Of a stretch of 64,000 nt of DNA, positions 44,226 to 52,355 are shown one piece after another. Within the stretch, counting starts at the first letter, position 1, and each line of letters begins with the position of its first letter. The position numbers were made by a program, and so were the translations under genes. This DNA comes from Archangium lipolyticum (GTDB lineage Bacteria; Myxococcota; Myxococcia; Myxococcales; Myxococcaceae), in contig NZ_JANKBZ010000001.1 of the NCBI RefSeq assembly GCF_024623785.1, forward strand, positions 682,001 to 746,000, read 5' to 3'. A model generated the notes under the pieces. That model worked only from the letters and a program-made list of their open reading frames with translations. It was not told the origin of the DNA and searched no databases.

Positions 44226-46145
44226 TCACGCGAGGTGCGCCTCCGCGCTGGCCGCGGGAAGGATGACGGTGACGGTGGTTCCCTGCCCTTCGGCGCTCTC
44301 CAGCCGGATGCGGCCATGGTGGGCCTCGATGATGCGGTGGGCCACCGACAGCCCCAGCCCCACGCGCCCCGGCTCGTCCTTGGTGGTGAAGAACGGGTCG
44401 AAGATGCGCTCGCGCAACGACTCGGGGATGCCCTTGCCGGTGTCCTTCACCGACAGGCACACCGCATCCCCCTCCACCGTCGCGAGCCCCACCGACAAGG
44501 CGCCTCCCGCCGGCATGGCGGTGAGGGCATTGCGCAGCAGGTTGGTCACCACCTTCTGGAGCTGATCCGCATGTCCCAGCACCCGCGGCACTCCCGCGGC
44601 GATGTCGCAATTCAGCGACACACCACGCGACTGGAGATCCTCTCGCACCTCGTGAAGCGCGGCACGCAGCGGCTGGACCGGATCCAACGGACGGCCCGTA
44701 CCCGCGCGCTCCTGCTCCGTCATCTGGCGCAGCTCCCGGATGATGTTCGCCATGCGGCGGGCCTGTTCGAGCGCCATCCTCAGGCTCTGGCCCACGTTCG
44801 ACTGGGCGGGAATCTCCTCGCACGACAGCGACAGCAGACCGAGAATGCCGGTGAGCGGGTTGTTGAGCTCGTGGGCGATGCCAGCACTGAGCGAGCCGAG
44901 CGCCGCGAGCCTCCGGGTGCGGGTGATCTGATCCTGCGCCTCGCGAAGCTCCCGGGTGCGCTCGTCCACGCGCCGCTGCAGCTCCTCGCTCCACCGCCGC
45001 AGCTCGGCGTCGCGCCGTTGCAGCTCGCCGGCCATGTGGTTGAAGGAACGGGCGAGCAGACCGAGCTCGTCACGGCCTTCCTCGGAGACACGCTGCTCGT
45101 ACCGGCCGGCGGCGAGCGCGGCCACGCCCTCGGAGAGCCGGGCGACGGGCTGGCTCACGCCCCGGGAGAGCACGAGCCCGAGCACCCCGGTGATGGCCAA
45201 CGCCACCAGGGCCCAGAAGAAGGTGGAGCGCCGGACGTACTCGGCGGGAGCGAAGGCCTCGCTGGCCTTGCGCCCCACCACCGCGCCCCAGCCGAGGTCC
45301 GGCACGGGAGCGAAGGCGGCGAGGTACTCGACACCATCCACGCCGCGCACGGTGCGCACCACGGACGCGCCCCGGGAGAGCCCCTCGGCCACCAACCCGC
45401 GCTCCTCCTCACTGAGGCCGGGGTGCTCGGAGGTGGAGGCCACGGGCAGGCCCTGGTGGTCCACGATGAAGGCCCGTCCCCCTTCCCGGGCCAGCTCCTC
45501 CACGCGGCTGCCCAGCTCCGCGAGCGACAGCTCGGCCAGGAGGAGACGGGAGGCCTTCTCGCCCGCGCGCACCGCGAGCGCCACGCGGCCACCGGAGGCC
45601 TCGGGGGTGCGGTAGGGAGGGCCGATGGCGGCGCCGGTGGACAGGGCGGCCTGCACGGGCGCCTGGCGCGAGAAGAGGGCCAGCGAGTCATCGGTGACGC
45701 GCTGGCGGCCACCGCCCTCCTCGGAGCTGAAGACGGCGGGAGCGATGGCGCGGCCCTGATCGTCCACCAGCACGAGCAGGTTGAGCATCCCGAGCTGACG
45801 CAGGGGGATGCTCAGCACGGCGGAAGCGTCCTTGGGCCCGAGCCGCTCGAGGGGAAGGTACTCGGCGGCGAGGCGGAGGTTGTCCACGCCCAGGAGGACG
45901 AGCTTCTGACAGGAGCGGGCCAGATCCGTGGCGGCTTGCGTCTGGAGACCACCCACCAGGTGGTGCAATTCATCGCGGTTGGCGCGGAAGGAGAGCCCTC
46001 CGAGTAGCAACACGGGCACCACGCCCACCAGGGCGAGCACGAGCATCAATCGAGAAGCGAAGCGCACGGGCAAGGCGGTTCCCCTGTCCAGCAGACGCCG
46101 AGGATTGCAGCACAGGGGGCCGACTCGTATCCGACCCGAGAGCAA
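44226..46145 (-). CDS. Membrane sensor histidine kinase (extracellular sensor, HAMP, HisKA, HATPase)
   Basis: 639 residues. Transmembrane helix near 30-52, a periplasmic sensory domain of about 270 residues (dCache-like pattern with LLVLVDDQGRAIAPAV and AFIVDHQGLPVAST), a second helix near 325-345, HAMP (RGVSQPVARLSEGVAAL), a coiled coil, then HisKA with phospho-His in GIAHELNNPLTG and HATPase with NLLRNALTAM, DTGKGI and GRVGLGLS. No response regulator is adjacent. The first ~25 residues look non-functional; an internal TTG or GTG near residue 25-27 is a likelier start. First gene of the minus-strand set that ends at the propeller fragment. Confidence 0.9.
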   Translation of the reverse strand: MLSGRIRVGPLCCNPRRLLDRGTALPVRFASRLMLVLALVGVVPVLLLGGLSFRANRDELHHLVGGLQTQAATDLARSCQKLVLLGVDNLRLAAEYLPLERLGPKDASAVLSIPLRQLGMLNLLVLVDDQGRAIAPAVFSSEEGGGRQRVTDDSLALFSRQAPVQAALSTGAAIGPPYRTPEASGGRVALAVRAGEKASRLLLAELSLAELGSRVEELAREGGRAFIVDHQGLPVASTSEHPGLSEEERGLVAEGLSRGASVVRTVRGVDGVEYLAAFAPVPDLGWGAVVGRKASEAFAPAEYVRRSTFFWALVALAITGVLGLVLSRGVSQPVARLSEGVAALAAGRYEQRVSEEGRDELGLLARSFNHMAGELQRRDAELRRWSEELQRRVDERTRELREAQDQITRTRRLAALGSLSAGIAHELNNPLTGILGLLSLSCEEIPAQSNVGQSLRMALEQARRMANIIRELRQMTEQERAGTGRPLDPVQPLRAALHEVREDLQSRGVSLNCDIAAGVPRVLGHADQLQKVVTNLLRNALTAMPAGGALSVGLATVEGDAVCLSVKDTGKGIPESLRERIFDPFFTTKDEPGRVGLGLSVAHRIIEAHHGRIRLESAEGQGTTVTVILPAASAEAHLA

Positions 46146-46234
46146 TCCGGCATCAAACCGTGAACGGGTCCCGCCATCCTCCGTTCGAAACCGGGAAGAG
46201 TCGGCCGGGCGCTTTCCACTTCAGGACGTCTGAC

Positions 46235-47212
46235 TCAGTACACGACGAGCGGGTGCGGGGCGTAGTAGCTGACGATGGTGAGCACCGGTAGCTTGGGGGC
46301 CGCCTCGTCGTCCTCGTTGCCGCCCGAGGTGATCCGCATCCCGTCGAAGCGCGCGAGCACCACGAAGTCCTTGCCCGGCGCGAAGAAGGGATCCGCCTGC
46401 GCCAGGCGGCCGAGCGCCTCGCGGCCCGTCTCGTCGGCGACGTTGTCGAAGCGCTGCACCGTGGTCGAGCTCTGCTGCCGCTCGCTGGTGGCGAGCTGCC
46501 CGCCCAGGTTGGCGCGGCCCAGCATCCCCGCGTCGCCACCGACCGAGCCGGAGCGGACCGACACCGAGTCCTTCCGGGTCGAGTAGCCCACCGGCTGCTC
46601 ACTGGCCATCGACGTCAGCCCCTGCTCCACGAGCCACACCGTGGGCTTGTCCCCCTCGCTGCGCACGTCCGCCACCTGGGCGCGCAGCAGCAGGTAGCGG
46701 CCCTTGTACACCTCGGGCTGCGCGATGGCGGCCGTCAGCCCGAAGATGGGCACCTTGCGCGCGTGCAGCAGCCGCAGGTCTCCCTCCACGCTGCCTCCGC
46801 GCTGCGCCACCACCTGGGCCAGCAGCTGCGCCGCATCCGGACGGGTCCGCAGCTCCTCGGACCACGCGTTGCCCAGCACCGCGCCCAGCAGCGTGAAGTG
46901 CGTGCCCTCCACGCAGGACTTCAGCGCCGTCCACGCATCGTCGCGCGAGGTGGGCAGCAGCCTGCGCGCCGCCGCCTCGCACTGCGACGGAGTCGTGAAG
47001 CGCGTCGCAAACGCCTTGGGCGCCACCAGCGGCGCGGGCTCCGTCCGGGACGCGGGCGCTTGCCGCCCCTGCGCCGCGAACGACTCGGGCACCGCTGTCT
47101 CCTCCACCGTGTGCGTGTGCCTCGTCGAGCCACACCCCACCACGGCCAGCGTGCACAGCAGGGCCGCGCTCGAGCGCGCGGCCACCTTCGAGAGCTTCTG
47201 GAAGGTAGACAT
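46235..47212 (-). CDS. Hypothetical lipoprotein, 325 residues
   Basis: Starts MSTFQKL at ATG 47212, with GAGGA 5 bases before it. A lipoprotein signal has lipobox AVVGC (Cys about 25). The mature protein has a Ser/Pro/Glu spacer, then an alpha/beta region (CEAAARRLLPTSRDDAWTALKSCVEG) and a beta-rich C-terminal half (YLLLRAQVADVRSEGDKPTVWLVEQ, DFVVLARFDGMRI). This recalls OB-fold or YgdR-like secreted domains, but no family can be named. It lies 30 bp after a second small secreted protein, so the pair is probably one transcript. Confidence 0.7.
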   Translation of the reverse strand: MSTFQKLSKVAARSSAALLCTLAVVGCGSTRHTHTVEETAVPESFAAQGRQAPASRTEPAPLVAPKAFATRFTTPSQCEAAARRLLPTSRDDAWTALKSCVEGTHFTLLGAVLGNAWSEELRTRPDAAQLLAQVVAQRGGSVEGDLRLLHARKVPIFGLTAAIAQPEVYKGRYLLLRAQVADVRSEGDKPTVWLVEQGLTSMASEQPVGYSTRKDSVSVRSGSVGGDAGMLGRANLGGQLATSERQQSSTTVQRFDNVADETGREALGRLAQADPFFAPGKDFVVLARFDGMRITSGGNEDDEAAPKLPVLTIVSYYAPHPLVVY

Positions 47213-47241
47213 GGTTCCTCGTTCCATCCCGCCGGCCGCCC

Positions 47242-47763
47242 TCACGGCGACCCCGCGGCCTTCTCCGGCTGCTGGGACACGTGGGACAGGGAGGCCACCG
47301 TCGCCCTCATGGTGACGTCCTGCAGCAGCTCGGACAGTTGGTGGTAGCAGTGCCTCGCGGCCGGCGCGAAGCGGCCCTTCGCGTCGATGATGGGCAGCTT
47401 CCCATCCAGGCCACAGAAGTCCTCCGCGGTGTCGGCGTACTTGCGCTCGCACTGCGCCACGAGGTTCTTGTCCGTCGCGCTACCCGAGGGCGGCTTCGCG
47501 GCCTGCGCGCACAGCATGGGGCCGATGTCCTTGAGCGTGCGGACGTTGCTGGCCGCCTGCGCTTGCGAATTGGTGGAGTCCGAGGCCGTCACCTCGGATT
47601 CGAAGACACATTCACGGCCCGCCCGCAGGGTCTCCACCGTGCAGGCCCAGGCCGTTGGCGACTCGTCCGCCCTGGGAGGTGCGGCGAGCGCATCGGGCGA
47701 CAGCTTCGCGCCAGGGGCGTCGGGAGTCGAACAAAGCAGGGCAAGGATTACAGCGGTGATCAT
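47242..47763 (-). CDS. Small secreted Cys-containing protein, unknown function
   Basis: 173 residues starting at ATG 47763 (MITAVILALLCS), with a short signal peptide. Upstream in-frame sequence looks non-coding. The mature part has about 6 Cys (WACTVETL, ECVFES, MLCAQAA, QCERKYADTAEDFCG, RHCYHQL), probably in disulphides, and a helical C-terminus. No family recognised. GC-rich codon use supports it. Next gene downstream is the 325-residue lipoprotein. Confidence 0.6.
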   Translation of the reverse strand: MITAVILALLCSTPDAPGAKLSPDALAAPPRADESPTAWACTVETLRAGRECVFESEVTASDSTNSQAQAASNVRTLKDIGPMLCAQAAKPPSGSATDKNLVAQCERKYADTAEDFCGLDGKLPIIDAKGRFAPAARHCYHQLSELLQDVTMRATVASLSHVSQQPEKAAGSP

Positions 47764-48246
47764 GGTGCCCCCAGAGTAGGACCAACTCGTCTCGTACTCA
47801 AACCCGACCCCGGGGCGACAGGCAACCGGGAGTTCGCCTCGTGCATGGTGGCAATCACTGACTGGCTTCCATTCGTTGCGCCGAGACATCTGGACCGGGT
47901 GTCTCGGGGTCCGGCGTCCCCGGGCCAGGGCCGGAGGGCGGCGTGCTCCGGAGGGGGTGGCCCATGCGATTCTCCGTGCGAACGCGTGTCCTCACGCGGC
48001 TCAGTCGAGGGCCCACTGCCAGTGAAGCGCTCCGGGACACGCTGCGGCAGTCGTATGCCTCGCGACGATCCGGACCATTTCGACACCCACCCGGGCGAGC
48101 TCGTGCGCATCCGTTCGTGGATTCTCGGCGGTGCGGCGAATGACTGACCCCGGCTCCATGTCAAGCCCGCCCGCCCGCTCACCAGGACTCCGGGCGTATG
48201 CTTCGTTCTGGAAATTCCGGTTTTGGACAGTTAAACTGGGCGGCCC
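47764..48246. other. Intergenic region, 483 bp, with one weak candidate small gene
   Basis: No recognised gene is present. One candidate is an ATG at 47964 with GGAGGGGG 8 bases upstream. It reads MRFSVRTRVLTRL and then a basic peptide of about 60 residues; its composition is ambiguous. A second frame, MPRDDPDHFDTHPGELV (48055-48147), reads like real protein and overlaps it. The pair could be the remains of one gene split by a frameshift. The last 70 bp hold the start region of the translocator-like gene. Confidence 0.35.
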
Positions 48247-51200
48247 GTGGCTGTCCGAGACTCACAGTCCTGGGGCCATCGACTTTGGCCCGCGGCGACG
48301 TTCCAGTTCGCTCTCATCGCCAGCGTGACGCAGCTGAAGACGGCTGCGAACGCGCTCGTCCTGTCACGCTTCGAGTCGCACACGATGCCCTACCTGTACC
48401 TGGTGGGCGCGTTGCTCGTGGCGGCGCTGACGGTGCTCCCGCGCAGGGAGCCGCACGCGCGCAGTGAGTCCCTCAGCCTCCTCACCGGGGCGGGAGCGCT
48501 GACGGTGCTGGTGCTGGCCGCGGGCGTGTCCGTGGGCCAGAGGGTTCCGGCGCTGGTGCTGTACCTCTTCGTGGACGCCTTCACGACGTTCATCTCCCTG
48601 CGCTTCTGGGGGCGGATGGCGTCGGCCTTCGACGCGCGCGAGGCGCGGCGGGCCTTCACCGTGCTCAACGGCATCGGCATGGCGGGAGGCATGCTGGGTG
48701 GACTGCTGGTGCAGGGACTGGCCGAGCGGCTCGGCACCGCCGTCGTCGTGGCGGGCGGGGCGCTGTCGCTCTGCGCCGCGGCGGTGGCCATCCACTACCA
48801 CCAGAGCGAGGCCCCCCAGCCTCGCGGCCGCCACCTCGCCCCGTCCGCCGCCGCCTGGGAGTACCTGGCCACCAGCAGCTATGCCCGCGTGCTGGCGGCG
48901 CTCGGGGTGGGCTTCGCGCTGCTGTCCTCCTTCGTGGACTACCTCTTCCGCCTGCGCGTGGCGCGCACCCTCAGCGAGGACGGACTGGCGGCGCTCTTCG
49001 GCTCGCTGCAGCTGTGGATCGGCTTGGTGTGCGTCATCTTCCAGCTCCTGCTGGCTGAGCGGCTGCTCAAGCGGCTGGGGCTGATGCGCTACCTGGCGCT
49101 GCTGCCGGGAGTCATGGCGCCGCTGGCGGTGGCCTCGCTGGTGACGAAGGAGCTGTGGCCGGTCCACCTGCTGCGGCTGCTGGAGAACGCGGTGAACTAC
49201 TCGCTGCTGCCGGTGGGCGTGCAGCTGCTGTACGCGGCGGTGCCGGACACCGAGCGCGAGGCGCTGCGCGGCGCGGTGGACGGGCTGCTGCGCAAGGGCG
49301 GCACGGTGCTCGCGGGCGTGCTGCTCATCGGCGCGGGCCGCTCGGCCGACGGCCACACCATGGCGCTGGCGGTGGTGGGCCTGTGCGGCCTGCTCGGCGT
49401 GCTGCTGCTGCGCCTGCGGCCGGCCTACGTGGAGGCGCTGGGTGAGCAGGTGGGCGCCCAGGACGAGGAGGTGCTGGGCCGGGAGGATCGCCGGCTGCTG
49501 GTGGAGGCGCTGGGCGCGAGCGCCCCGGAGCGCGTGCTGCACGCGATGGAGCTCATGGTGCAGGAGGGGCTGCCGCTGAGGCCGCACCTGCCCGTGCTGC
49601 TGCGCCACACGAACGAGCGGGTGCAGGAGCGCGCCGTCACCCTGGCGCTGGAGCTGGAGGCCACGGAGACGACGCCGCTGCTGGAGGAGCTGGTCACCCA
49701 GGGCCCCCGCCGTGCCCGGGACAGCGCGGTCTGGGCGCTGGCGAAGCTGGCGCCGGAGCGGGCCGAGGTGCTGCTGCCGCCGCTGCTGCAGAGCCCGGAC
49801 GTGGGGCTGCGCTGCGCGGCCATTGGCGCCCTGCTGAGCACCCGGTGGCGCGCGGCGGCGCTGGTGTCGCTGGGCGCGCTGGCGGCGCGTGGCTCACAGG
49901 CCCCGGTGGCGGATCGCCGCGAGGTGGCCCGGCTCTTCGGCCGGCTGGGAGACCAGAGCTACACGCCCATGCTGACGACGTTCCTGGGCGATCTGGACAG
50001 CTCGGTGCGGCGGGTGGCGATACGCTCCGTGGGCGAGGGCGGCTACGTGAAGCTGGCGCCCCGGCTGCTGACGTACCTCACCTGGCGCGAGGAGCGGCGC
50101 GAGGCGCGTGAGGCCCTGGCCGCCCTGGGCGACGAGGTGACGCCGCTGCTGGAGTCCACGCTCAACGATCTGTCCGCGCCGCTGGCCATGCGGCTTCAGG
50201 TGCCGCGCGTGCTGCGGCGCATCGGGACGCCGGCGGCGCTGCACGCCCTGCTCTTCTCCAACGTGCGCGACGACGCCCGGCTGCACTTCCGCATCGGCGC
50301 GGAGCTGTCCCGCCTGCGCGACGAGCACCCCGAGCACCCGGTGGACGAGGATCGCGTGCGCGAGGCGCTCGTGCGGCGCCGCGACGTGTACCGCGCCATG
50401 GCGGAGCCCTTCCGGGACCTGCGCGCGGAGCTGGGGGACCACTCGCTGCTCACGCGCGTGGTGGGAGACCGGCTGGATCAGGCGCTGGAGCTGTCCTTCT
50501 TCCTGCTGGGGCTGCTGCACCCGCCCCAGGTGATGCGGCGCGTGCACCAGCACGTGGCGGGACAGGACGCGCGGCGGCGGGCGTACGCGCTGGAGCTGCT
50601 GGAGACGCTCACCCACGAAGAGGACCGGGCCCTGGTGCGGGAGCAGGTGGAGTCACACCACCGGGATCTTCCCCCGGGCGCGACGGGCCAGTTGGAGGCG
50701 CACCTCGCGTGGCTGTGCCGCAGCGAGGATGTGATGCTGCGCGCGTGCGCGCGCTACGTGGCGGGCCGGATCGGCATGGACGTGCCGCCCGCCGAAGAGG
50801 GAGACATGAGCCAGGCGACGGTGCAGAAGCTGTTCCTCCTCGAGGAGGTGCACGTCTTCTCGCAGAGCGACGTGGACGACGTGGCGGCGGTGGCGGCCAT
50901 CGCCCGCGAGGCCCGCTTCCGCGCGGGCGAGCGCGTCTACAGTGAAGGAGACCCGGGTGACGCGCTCTACGTCATCATCGAGGGCTCGGTGGACGCGCTC
51001 AGCAACGGCGAGCACGTGCTGCGGATGAAGGCCAAGGAGACGTTCGGCGACCTGAGCCTGCTGGATGGCGCGCCCCGCCCCAACGACATCATCGCGGTGG
51101 AGGACACGCGGGTGCTGGTCATCGACCGGCGCGACTTCCTCGACCTGCTGGCGGACCGTCCGGAGCTGCTGACGGGCTTCTTCCGCGCGGTGAGCCAGCA

Positions 51201-51282
51201 GATGCGCGCCTTCATCCAGTCGGCCGAGACGCGCCAGGCGGGCGAGCCGGAGCCAGAGCGGAAGCGGCCCCTGGCGGGTTAG
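48247..51282 (+). CDS. Fusion of Npt1/Npt2-type nucleotide-translocator-like MFS domain, HEAT repeats and cyclic-nucleotide-binding domain
   Basis: 1011 residues, apparently starting at GTG 48247. The N-terminal 400 residues have about 10-12 transmembrane helices with a layout like ATP/ADP translocators (Npt1/Npt2) of MFS type. The middle 400 (about 420-820) are HEAT-type repeats (VLHAMELMVQEG, RRARDSAVWALAKLAP, VRRVAIRSVGEGGY). The C-terminus (about 865-985) is a cNMP-binding domain with FGDLSLLDGAPRPNDI as the phosphate-binding cassette, the Arg kept. It probably transports or senses a nucleotide under second-messenger control. It overlaps the convergent next gene by 71 bp. Confidence 0.85.
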   Translation: MAVRDSQSWGHRLWPAATFQFALIASVTQLKTAANALVLSRFESHTMPYLYLVGALLVAALTVLPRREPHARSESLSLLTGAGALTVLVLAAGVSVGQRVPALVLYLFVDAFTTFISLRFWGRMASAFDAREARRAFTVLNGIGMAGGMLGGLLVQGLAERLGTAVVVAGGALSLCAAAVAIHYHQSEAPQPRGRHLAPSAAAWEYLATSSYARVLAALGVGFALLSSFVDYLFRLRVARTLSEDGLAALFGSLQLWIGLVCVIFQLLLAERLLKRLGLMRYLALLPGVMAPLAVASLVTKELWPVHLLRLLENAVNYSLLPVGVQLLYAAVPDTEREALRGAVDGLLRKGGTVLAGVLLIGAGRSADGHTMALAVVGLCGLLGVLLLRLRPAYVEALGEQVGAQDEEVLGREDRRLLVEALGASAPERVLHAMELMVQEGLPLRPHLPVLLRHTNERVQERAVTLALELEATETTPLLEELVTQGPRRARDSAVWALAKLAPERAEVLLPPLLQSPDVGLRCAAIGALLSTRWRAAALVSLGALAARGSQAPVADRREVARLFGRLGDQSYTPMLTTFLGDLDSSVRRVAIRSVGEGGYVKLAPRLLTYLTWREERREAREALAALGDEVTPLLESTLNDLSAPLAMRLQVPRVLRRIGTPAALHALLFSNVRDDARLHFRIGAELSRLRDEHPEHPVDEDRVREALVRRRDVYRAMAEPFRDLRAELGDHSLLTRVVGDRLDQALELSFFLLGLLHPPQVMRRVHQHVAGQDARRRAYALELLETLTHEEDRALVREQVESHHRDLPPGATGQLEAHLAWLCRSEDVMLRACARYVAGRIGMDVPPAEEGDMSQATVQKLFLLEEVHVFSQSDVDDVAAVAAIAREARFRAGERVYSEGDPGDALYVIIEGSVDALSNGEHVLRMKAKETFGDLSLLDGAPRPNDIIAVEDTRVLVIDRRDFLDLLADRPELLTGFFRAVSQQMRAFIQSAETRQAGEPEPERKRPLAG

Positions 51283-52279
51283 CCTCGAGCAGGTGGGTGG
51301 CGGCCACGGGGAAGACGGGCCGCAGGAAGCACCGCACCAGGGGAATCATCGAGAAGGCCCGCCCCACCGCGAGCCCGGCGAGCATCCAGGGCTGCCGCTC
51401 CACGCTGGCGGCCGGGGAGAACAGGGGGCGGGTGAGGGTCGTCCACAGCGAGTCGTACATCTTGAACGGTGTCCACCCCAGGAGGGGGATGCGCGACACC
51501 AGCCACCTCCAGCCCCGCAGGAACCAGGGCTCTGGCGGCGCCGCCTCGGCCCAGGCCCGGGCGCTCTTGCCGGCGGTGTAGACCACGAACCACCAGGCGC
51601 CCCAGAGGGACAGCAGCGCCGGGAAGAGCAGGTTCCCTCCTGGGATGATCTTCTTGACGACCCAGAGCAGCGGCACCCCGAGGGAGAACACCACCAACGC
51701 CTGCCACCGGAGCCTGAGCTTCTTGCCAAACCACCGGGTGTTGATCCAGACGCGCGGGACGAGCGGCTCGTCCTCCGGCACCTGACCCACCCTGAGGCTC
51801 AGCTCGCGGGTGAGCTCCGAGTGGTAGTCGCGCGAGAGGGCGATGACGATCCACTGGGCGATCTGCAGCGAGGAGTAGATCGCCGCCCAGTACACGAGCT
51901 GCCTGTCCCACGCGTCGGGCCTGACGGACTCCAGGGCCTTCTCACCCGAGGAGCCCGAGCACGACACCGCCAGCGCCAGGGCGGCGGCCGCCTGGGTGGT
52001 ACACACCTTCAGGTACCGCCACCGGACCTGCCCGTCGGCCAGGAGGACCCGCACCAGGTGGAACGGCAGGCAGAGGCCATGGACGAACTGGCCCAGACGG
52101 TTCGTTGGGGTTGAAATCTTCCCGGGCTGAAAGTGTCCGGCGCCTCGACGCACGTCCTCCCATGCCCGCCAGACCGGCTGCTCGGGAGTGGAGACCGGTT
52201 TGGAACCAGGAGGCGGGAGGTCCTTCTGACGGCTCAGCACGCGGCGGACGCTAGCATGGGGTGGTACCGGAGTGCCCAC
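51212..52279 (-). CDS. Hypothetical membrane protein
   Basis: 355 residues from a GTG at 52279 (AAGGGG 5 bases before) or 342 from the GTG at 52240. Several hydrophobic stretches (VCTTQAAAALALAVSCSG, LVYWAAIYSSLQIAQWIVIAL, ALVVFSLGVPLLWVVKK, LLFPALLSLWGAWWFVVYTAG) suggest 4-5 membrane helices, with a Pro/Ala-rich tail. No family is recognised. Its 3' end runs 71 bp into the end of the translocator-like gene on the other strand. The N-terminal 40 residues are rich in Pro and Arg, so the start is uncertain. Confidence 0.6.
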   Translation of the reverse strand: MGTPVPPHASVRRVLSRQKDLPPPGSKPVSTPEQPVWRAWEDVRRGAGHFQPGKISTPTNRLGQFVHGLCLPFHLVRVLLADGQVRWRYLKVCTTQAAAALALAVSCSGSSGEKALESVRPDAWDRQLVYWAAIYSSLQIAQWIVIALSRDYHSELTRELSLRVGQVPEDEPLVPRVWINTRWFGKKLRLRWQALVVFSLGVPLLWVVKKIIPGGNLLFPALLSLWGAWWFVVYTAGKSARAWAEAAPPEPWFLRGWRWLVSRIPLLGWTPFKMYDSLWTTLTRPLFSPAASVERQPWMLAGLAVGRAFSMIPLVRCFLRPVFPVAATHLLEANPPGAASALAPARPPGASRPTG

Positions 52280-52290
52280 CCCACCCCTTT

Positions 52291-52320
52291 TTGACGACCC
52301 CCGGGGGTAGGTGTGCTATT
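52291..52320 (+). promoter_or_regulatory. Candidate sigma70-type promoter for the 5'-nucleotidase-like lipoprotein
   Basis: TTGACG at 52291-52296 matches a -35 element. With an 18-base spacer it is followed by GCTATT (52315-52320), preceded by TG-like bases (GTGTGCTATT) as in extended -10 elements. The gene ATG is at 52356. This is a pattern reading only. Confidence 0.35.
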
Positions 52321-52355
52321 CGCGCGGACGTATCGCCAACAATCCAGGTGCCCTC

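Noticed and set aside
44188-44994. N-terminal extension of the FecR-domain frame
   Set aside because: It lies inside the kinase gene, is Gly/Arg/Ala-rich, and the ATG at 44187 has a strong SD and the right topology.
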